64,000 nucleotides of DNA, taken from NCBI GenBank assembly GCA_027625915.1, contig JANTQA010000051.1:496501-560500 (forward strand), written 5' to 3'. The DNA is from Anaeramoeba flamelloides (taxonomy: Eukaryota; Metamonada; Anaeramoebidae). The position numbers and the translations under genes are program-made. The first letter of the stretch is position 1; every line of letters starts with the position of its first letter. Shown here one piece after another: positions 58,058 to 64,000 of this stretch. Below the pieces are notes generated by a model. The model made no database searches and had not been told where the DNA came from. It saw only the letters and a program-made list of their open reading frames with translations.

Positions 58058-59465
58058 TTATTTTTTTTTCATTAGCTTTTTGAATTCTTTGTTCCAGCCT
58101 ATAAGTTCTACCAATTCTTTAATTGACTTTTGACAATCTCCGATTTTTTTAGCGTCTCGATAATTTGATTTTTCATTGAATTTAAATCCCACTAAAGAAT
58201 AATAAAAATTCGAAAATTATACAAAATAAAAATAAATAAAAAATAAAATTAATCTTTTTGTAAAAATTTCAAGTAAAAAAAAACTGAAATAATAAAAACT
58301 TACTATCTGTTTTTTTTCTATAACCCGAAGATCTATTAACAGCTACTTCAACATTGTTTATAAGTAATCTATGGCAATTTTGTGGTACATTTTTTATAAG
58401 GTCACAAAAGGGTTCAACCTGTAAACTGGTACCCATCACGATGAGGAGATCTGCTTTTGGGAAATCTGATTCATGCCACCAAAATTTTTGGGCAAGTTGT
58501 TCTCCAAAAAAGGTGATATCAGGTTTGACAATTCCCTTTTCGCAGTATTTACAATAAGGGATTTTGCCCGACATAATTGTGGATTTGATGTCAATGGCTT
58601 TATATTCCTCACCACAGTTTTGGCATGATGCTGTTGCAAATGATCCATGTGCTTCAACAATTTTGTTTTCACTTACGCCTGCACATCGTTCCAGTGTGTC
58701 AATGTTTTGAGTGTATACTCTTTTGAGTACATTTTTCTTTTCAAGTAATTTGAAAAAATGGTGAACAGGTGTTGGTTCAAAGTTGCCTATGATTATGGAA
58801 GTGGTTTTTTTTTGATGAGTTTTGGAAGTAAAAAAAAAAGTTTGAGTTAATCGAAAAAGAGATGAGAAATTAATCACCATGTTGAACAAATGAAAATTTA
58901 GAAAGTGTTTGCTTTTATTTTCAGATATTGACCCACTGAGTAAAGAAAGTGTATAAAAAAAAGAAATTAAAAAGTGATATTTACCTGGATACAATTCTCT
59001 TGCAAGTGTGAAAAACGGTTCTGGCTTTTCTGCAAAATAGGAAATATCAAAAATTGCTTCTGGATAAGGCAGATTATATTTTTCCAGATTGGCATATAAT
59101 CCCGTTTTAGGACTATTCAAATAAGAAAAGTTAATTTCAAGGTAAATTAATTTGGAATAAACAAAAAGATTATGTGGGTTAGTAAGTATTTTGATCAAGG
59201 TTTACTTTTATTGTTGTTATTTTTGATTAGAATTAAAAAAGAGAAATAAAAAGTACCTTCTAAAATCAGGGATACCAGACGCAACAGATATACCAGCGCC
59301 ACACATAATGATGATCTTTTTATATTCACCTTTAGAAATTCCTCTTGCAATAGACTCGAATGTTGGCACTTGTGCTTTTATACTAATTTTTGAAATTTGT
59401 TTTGTTAATTGTTGAATTTCATCTTCTTCTTTTGTTCGGTAGTTTTTTTGGATTTTGCTACTCAT
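58058..59465 (-). CDS. SIRT2-type NAD+-dependent protein deacylase (sirtuin)
   Basis: Four exons on the minus strand: 59465-59257, 59112-58985, 58786-58304 and 58191-58058; introns of 144, 198 and 112 bp, all GT-AG, and every phase (2, 1, 1) agrees. The product is 317 residues. Rossmann NAD+ site: CGAGIS (55-60) and GIPDFR (64-69), continuing SPKTGLYANLEKY across the first splice. TQNID 138-142, catalytic His159 in VEAHGSF, zinc ligands Cys167/170 (CQNC) and Cys191/194 (CKYC), GTSLQV 231-236. The C-terminal exon (FNEKSNYRDAKKIGDC, LIGWNKEF) matches the SIRT1-3 class. YNLPYPEAIFDISYF closely resembles human SIRT2. No mitochondrial leader is evident; nucleus or cytosol is likely. Expected role: removing acetyl or longer acyl groups from histones or tubulin-like substrates. 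Confidence 0.97.
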
Positions 59466-60854
59466 TTTATGCCTTTAGGTATTATAATTTTTAAAGAAAA
59501 TTATTTTTTAAAAAAAAATGATTGTTGATTTTGTGAATTATTTATCCAAGAAATTACTTTTATTTGATCAGAATGAAAAGATTGTAATATTTAGTGGTTA
59601 TCTTGCTATTGGTTAATGGTTTATTCTTCAATTTTCTGAATGTCCGTTAAATAGAAAAGCGGAAAATTTTGGACAATTTCAAGATCTAATTTATTTGTGT
59701 AACGGATAAAAATCAAATTAGTATTCAAACACAACCATTCTTGTTGAAAAAGGGACTGAGTATTCAAGTGTAATTAACTGTTATTATTTCGTCAATAGAA
59801 TTAATTTCATAGAGTTTTCAGAAGGATAAATTTTTTTGATGAAAAATCTCTATTTCATTTAACCAATTCCTTTACTCTTGTTAGAAACCTTTTTTATTTT
59901 ACCAAATATTTGTTTTTTCATTTCATCGAATATAAACTTTTATTTATCTTTTCTTAGGTTTTGAACTTTGCCATTTTAACAACCATTCGATTTTAAATTC
60001 CACACAACTAATTCAATTTGGATGTTCTGATGAAATAATAAAGCAGGAGTAATAAAATATAGCAATTATTTTATTATAGGTTAAAATATGTGATTGTTGA
60101 AAAGAAACAATATTTTGATTTTTCAATTGTTGAATTTACTTGCTTATTACAATGTAAAAGATCTAATATTAGTTTACCAAGTGGATTTTTTCATTTTTGA
60201 AATATTTAAAATTATGGTAAGAATATCTTTTAAAAATTCTTTACTTGTTTTTGGTTAATAAAAGGGATCAAATTTTCACTTCATTATCCTCTTATTCTTT
60301 TCTAAAATATTTCAAAGAAATAGATTTTAATTTGGGTTCTCTTTATTGATTGTTTTATATAATATTTTGTCGATTAATATACAATTGTGTGAAATAAAAT
60401 CCCTAAACAATTGATTTATAAAGAATATAAAAGAAAACAAGATGAAAAATATATCTCAATAAATTTCAAATACTCTAATCAAAATAATTGATTCCCAACG
60501 GCTATAATCGATATTTTAAAATCTAATTGGTGCTTTTTTTTCTTCTTGTTTCAAGGTCCATGAAATTCAGTAGACAGTAGTAAGTCTTAGTTAATATCAA
60601 TTTTGGAAGTTTAATAATTGATATTTTAAACAAATTTTAAGGGAGTAGTCAAGGTTAAGGATAATTTTTCACTTTTTTGTAATTTTGAAGAGGATCAGAG
60701 ATTAACATTTTTTAATTGGTATGTAACTCATTGACGTTTATTATTTAAAGAAATTCATTCATTAGATTTTTTAATTTTTTTTTCAAAATCTCAAAGAAAT
60801 TGTCCAAAATAGAATGTTGAGTTAAATTGCCTAAAATAGTGATTCGAATGTTGA
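59466..60854. other. Gap upstream of the sirtuin gene
   Basis: AT-rich. It includes a single-ended MITE copy (about 60262). Around 60805-60902 an imperfect inverted repeat (AATAGAATGTTGAG / CTCAACATTCTATT) can fold. Confidence 0.45.
60262..60345. repeat. Single-ended copy of the AAATTTTCACTTCATTTTC family
   Basis: GGGATCAAATTTTCACTTC terminus plus body shared with 2681-2770 (CAAAGAAATAGATT), apart from substitutions. Confidence 0.5.
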
Positions 60855-60923
60855 ATGATTTATCTTTTATCCTTATCTCAACATTCTATTGTGGCATTTA
60901 ATTTTTTCTTTTTTTCTTTTTTC

Positions 60924-61094
60924 AGCATTTTGAAATTATTTTTTCATAACAACAAAAAGCATATTTTAGGATTTTTTTTATCAAGTAACATTGGTGATAA
61001 ATGGGTTTTGTTTAAAAAGAACAAAAACATTACAATTGAGAGAACCCCAAAAGGAAATAAGAATGGGGCTTTAATGGCTAGAAGTACCCCATGA
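60924..61094 (+). CDS. Candidate terminal exon of an unrecognised gene
   Basis: After a CTTTTTTCAG acceptor the plus strand reads LFFHNNKKHILGFFLSSN, GDKWVLFKKNKNITIERTP and GNKNGALMARSTP, then a TGA. The last 35 residues have balanced composition and normal charge, unlike chance frames here. Upstream exons were not found. I do not recognise the family; the opposite strand is also open. The TGA stop differs from the TAA used by the firm genes. Confidence 0.3.
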   Translation, partial: SILKLFFHNNKKHILGFFLSSNIGDKWVLFKKNKNITIERTPKGNKNGALMARSTP

Positions 61095-61732
61095 ATAATA
61101 ATTTTCCCAAAACATATCTGGTTAGGGTTTTAAACACTTAGGTTTAAGTGGAATTGGAGAAGTGAATAGGATTATATCCTATCAAATTTTAAACAAAAAT
61201 CGCACCAAGTTTTATCTGATAATCTAAAATTCTCTTCACCCAAAACAAATCTAAATCCCATTCCAAAAACTTGGACACATCGAAAATCAAAAACTTAATT
61301 TATTATATTTTTACAAACCTAAGATAAAACCACATTTAAGTAACTCAGTATTAATGTTTTTTTAAGTACCCATTTTTATCCAAATAAAAGAAAACACTAT
61401 AAAACAAAAAATATCCGAAATCAAATGACTCTGCCCCCCCCCGCACCCCCACATTAAAATAAAGAAATATCACAAATCACCAAAATAAATTTTTTCTAGT
61501 TTATCGTTAGAATCGTATATAAAAAAAAAAGTAGCAATTTTTTATATAAAATATTTGAATTTTGAAATAAGAGAATATACCAATTATTATATTTTGACTT
61601 GAACATTCGATATAACAAAAGGAATACTTTGAATTATAGAATTAATTTTGAATTAACAAATAAAATTAAAAAAATCTTGGGTTATTATTTAAAATAATTT
61701 TTACTTTATTTAATTTATCATTAATAAACTAA
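61095..61732. other. Gap with short GC-rich island
   Basis: A C-rich stretch (C10 then GCACCCCC) lies at 61434-61451. A minus-strand stretch at about 61197-61295 reads FLEWDLDLFWVKRILDYQ but has no splice partners. Confidence 0.4.
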
Positions 61733-62256
61733 AATTCAAAATTTTCCACACAGATAAAACATCCCAAACAATCGTAATAATACAATTTCATTCAAATTTG
61801 AGAAAATTTTGATTTTGGTAAGTTATGAAAATCATTTTTTCATCTTTTAGTTTTTGTTTTCATTTCATTGTTTGAATTACGTAATTTGTTTCGTTCAATC
61901 AAAAATTTTTTTGAACAATTGATATTATGTTAAAGTCGAATTGTATAAATGGAAGAACTCATATAAAATTAGTTGGTAGTATCTAACCATTTGATGGATC
62001 AATATCCCTAATAGAATTTCAACAAATTTACTAATGTATTTTTTTGTTTTGCTCTCTCCAAAATTTTTAACACACCCTAGATTTATTTGTATTGATAATT
62101 ATTTATTTATTGTTTTGTGAGTATTGTAATTTATAAACAAGTGTTAACATTTCAATTAATGAATGGTTCTAATTTGGTATTTCTTCTTTAATTGATTAAA
62201 TAAGTTTTTTTTTTCACAAATTGAATTTTGGTGTGTTAAAAATTTTGAATTGGGGT
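61733..62256 (+). mobile_element. 0.5 kb repeat, uninterrupted copy
   Basis: Counterpart of 56025-57266 without the nested element. Its ends carry AATTCAAAATTTTCCACAC on the left and the inverse-like GTGTGTTAAAAATTTTGAATT on the right. An internal AAATTTTTAACACACC (62061) also pairs with the right end. Confidence 0.7.
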
Positions 62257-62504
62257 TTAGATGAACATAAAAATTGAAAATTCTATTTGTAAAAATTCTA
62301 AATTCAAATTTGGAATTTAACCAAAAAAGATGAAATCAATGACACCCCTTCATTTATATATAATAAATCCACCCACTATTTAACAACCGATAATGAAACT
62401 TTACAAATTAAAAAGTATTTAACATAACCCTAAACGGCCACAAAAATTACAACATTCAAACATTCTATTAGTTACTTCAATATCCTTCTCATGATTTATT
62501 ATTA

Positions 62505-62673
62505 CAACCAGACCCACTTTTAAAAAAAAATAAAAAACTCAAATTAAGGCACAAATTTTTGGATTCAAGTAAAATAATTTGTAAAAAAAATTACAAAAAA
62601 TGTGCTATAATTTGAGATTTTTATACCCCTTAAATTATGTTAAACGTTTGTACCTTAAAAATGAAACTGACTG
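62505..62673. mobile_element. Tc1/mariner-type MITE, diverged copy 3
   Basis: Left end CAACCAGACCCACTTTTAA next to a TA; right end GAAACTGACTG. Inner CTCAAATTAAGG / ATAATTTGAGA blocks match copies 1 and 2. Shorter (169 bp) and more diverged, so probably the oldest of the set. Confidence 0.65.
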
Positions 62674-63431
62674 AAAATTTATAAATTAACTTTGATTAAA
62701 GATTACTTCAAATAAATAAAAAAGTTAGTAAGATTCCAAATCTATTACAATTTTCTAAATTATATTTTTAATATAAAACAATTTTTTTAATTAGTTTAAA
62801 ATACGAAAATAATGTCATTTTAAAAACGACCTAATAGTATTATACCTCATAAACATATTAAAAGAACAACTTCAATTAAATAATATAAATTAATAAATAA
62901 ATGAGTGGATATATTAAACTAAAAAATTCATATCAAGTTTCAAGACTAATAAATATATTTAAATAAGTATATAAAAAAAATAGCAAAAAGAGCTGTAATT
63001 AATAAATTATTGTGAATAATTGTAGAACAAAATTATTTTTCATTCAAAGCAGTAGAGTTTTAATGAATGAAATATACTTTTTTAACATATTTGGATGTAT
63101 ATTAAAAGAAAAATATGATTTTAAAAATTAGTAAATGAAATAAATTTTTCATTTTTTGCTTTTTTCTTTTTTTCTATTTTTTTTTTTAAATTCTTTTTTG
63201 AAAATTAATACATTTATATTCCAAAATCAAGAGTCAATGACCACAAAAAATTGTTATTCTAAAGTTATTTAAATTATGGAAATTAAACACAAATTTCATA
63301 ATAAATGGCCCTTCTTACATTTGGATTTTGGATTTCTTTTGTATCGTTTTTATGTTTTTCCTCTAACAATGAAAAGTTTACAAATAAATTATTTTTTCTC
63401 TTTTTTATTTTTTCAACAGTTTTTTGTTAAA
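62674..63431. other. Gap, AT-rich
   Basis: No coding-like frame except a weak leader before 63432; no repeat recognised. Confidence 0.4.
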
Positions 63432-63547
63432 ATGGAAAATGAAAATGTAAAATTGGAAAGAAGTAATGGACAAATTAATGAAAAAATTGGTTTAAAATCT
63501 CAAAAAGAGATTAGATTTAGTTATTCAAATGGGTGGAGAATCGATAA
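63432..63547 (+). CDS. Possible first exon of a gene running off the window
   Basis: ATG 63432 opens MENENVKLERSNGQINEKIG then LKSQKEIRFSYSNGWRIDK, ending at a GTGTGC donor about 63549. The composition is coding-like and an upstream in-frame ATG (63276) leads through Phe-rich filler, so 63432 is preferred. A splice to the TTATTTTTAG acceptor near 63660 would meet a stop within seven codons, so the true downstream exon may lie beyond the window. Family unknown. Confidence 0.3.
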
Positions 63548-64000
63548 GTGTGCTTTACTATTTTTTTAAATTTTCAATTTTTTATGTAATGTTTCTTTCA
63601 AAATAAATGTCCCAATTTTTTTTAGCATTTTTTTTTTATTTTTTTTTCTTTTATTTTTAGACAAAAAATAAATATTTCTTGAGTATAGTATTGAATATTA
63701 AAATAGAAAATTTTATATTAAAATAGATAACTTCAATTATTAAAAATATTTTTCTTTAAAATTTGATTTTTAATTAGCCAATGATTTTGAAAGATAGTTT
63801 ATTATAGAAAAAACATCTCGATTTATATGTTTTTGTTCTTAGATTTTGAATTGAAGATCAAAATGAATATTTTTGTTTTTTTAGTCGATAAACAAAGAAT
63901 TTCAGTTTTTCAATTTTTCAGAAAATCTATTGATTGATCAGATTTACTTGATATAGTTCTCAATTATCCTCCTCACCATATATTATTATTCCTATTTTTT
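63548..64000. other. Right-edge gap
   Basis: T-rich sequence, possibly an intron of the preceding candidate. Nothing else seen. Confidence 0.35.

Noticed and set aside
63276-63431. Upstream in-frame ATG for the right-edge candidate exon
   Set aside because: The sequence between it and 63432 encodes Phe-rich filler and contains an intron-like T tract ending in CAACAG.

Overview
The window is a very AT-rich piece of a eukaryotic nuclear genome. Coding regions carry long Asn, Gln, Ser, Asp and Lys/Glu runs. Genes have spliceosomal GT-AG introns with T-rich acceptors, and every clear gene ends in TAA with no sign of a variant code. This suggests a free-living amoeboid protist, such as an anaeramoebid or something dictyostelid-like, but the sequence alone does not settle it. 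I see no tRNA, rRNA or CRISPR array.

Layout: (1) 610-1154, minus strand: a small spliced gene of unknown function whose start faces TOR across about 160 bp. (2) 1312-14397, plus: a complete TOR kinase of about 3069 residues, with one 3.9 kb intron after the first HEAT-repeat exon. (3) 14.4-26.3 kb: mostly non-coding and repeat-rich, with one small coiled-coil gene at 18.5 kb. (4) 26274-26747, plus: a two-exon, 121-residue protein that looks like endosulfine/ARPP19/Igo. (5) About 29.7-37.1 kb, plus: a four-RRM PTB/hnRNP L-type RNA-binding protein with introns of about 1.5 and 3.0 kb and a Gln-rich insert. (6) 38818-40431, plus: a Lys-rich nuclear protein with a CENP-C-like motif followed by a SANT/Myb domain, a possible KNL2/Mis18BP1 relative. 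(7) 44476-51021, minus: a 2181-residue protein built from about a dozen PH-like units and a roughly 265-residue Lys/Glu/Gly tract. (8) 58058-59465, minus: a four-exon SIRT2-type sirtuin with all catalytic and zinc-binding residues. (9) 59.5-64 kb: repeats, an orphan exon near 61 kb and the first exon of a gene that runs off the window.

Functional links: TOR and endosulfine lie on the same nutrient-to-mitosis pathway in fungi and animals (TORC1, Greatwall/Rim15, endosulfine, PP2A-B55), and sirtuins read NAD+ status. Their closeness here may be chance. There are no operons.

Much of the unexplained DNA resolves into short, non-autonomous inverted-repeat elements. I count at least nine families, each found in the window more than once or as a long foldback. 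Several sit in the giant introns, so intron size seems to follow transposon load: element-free introns are about 110-200 bp, element-filled ones 1.5-3.9 kb. Several short coding-like islands in the gaps may be exons of unmodelled genes or decayed copies.
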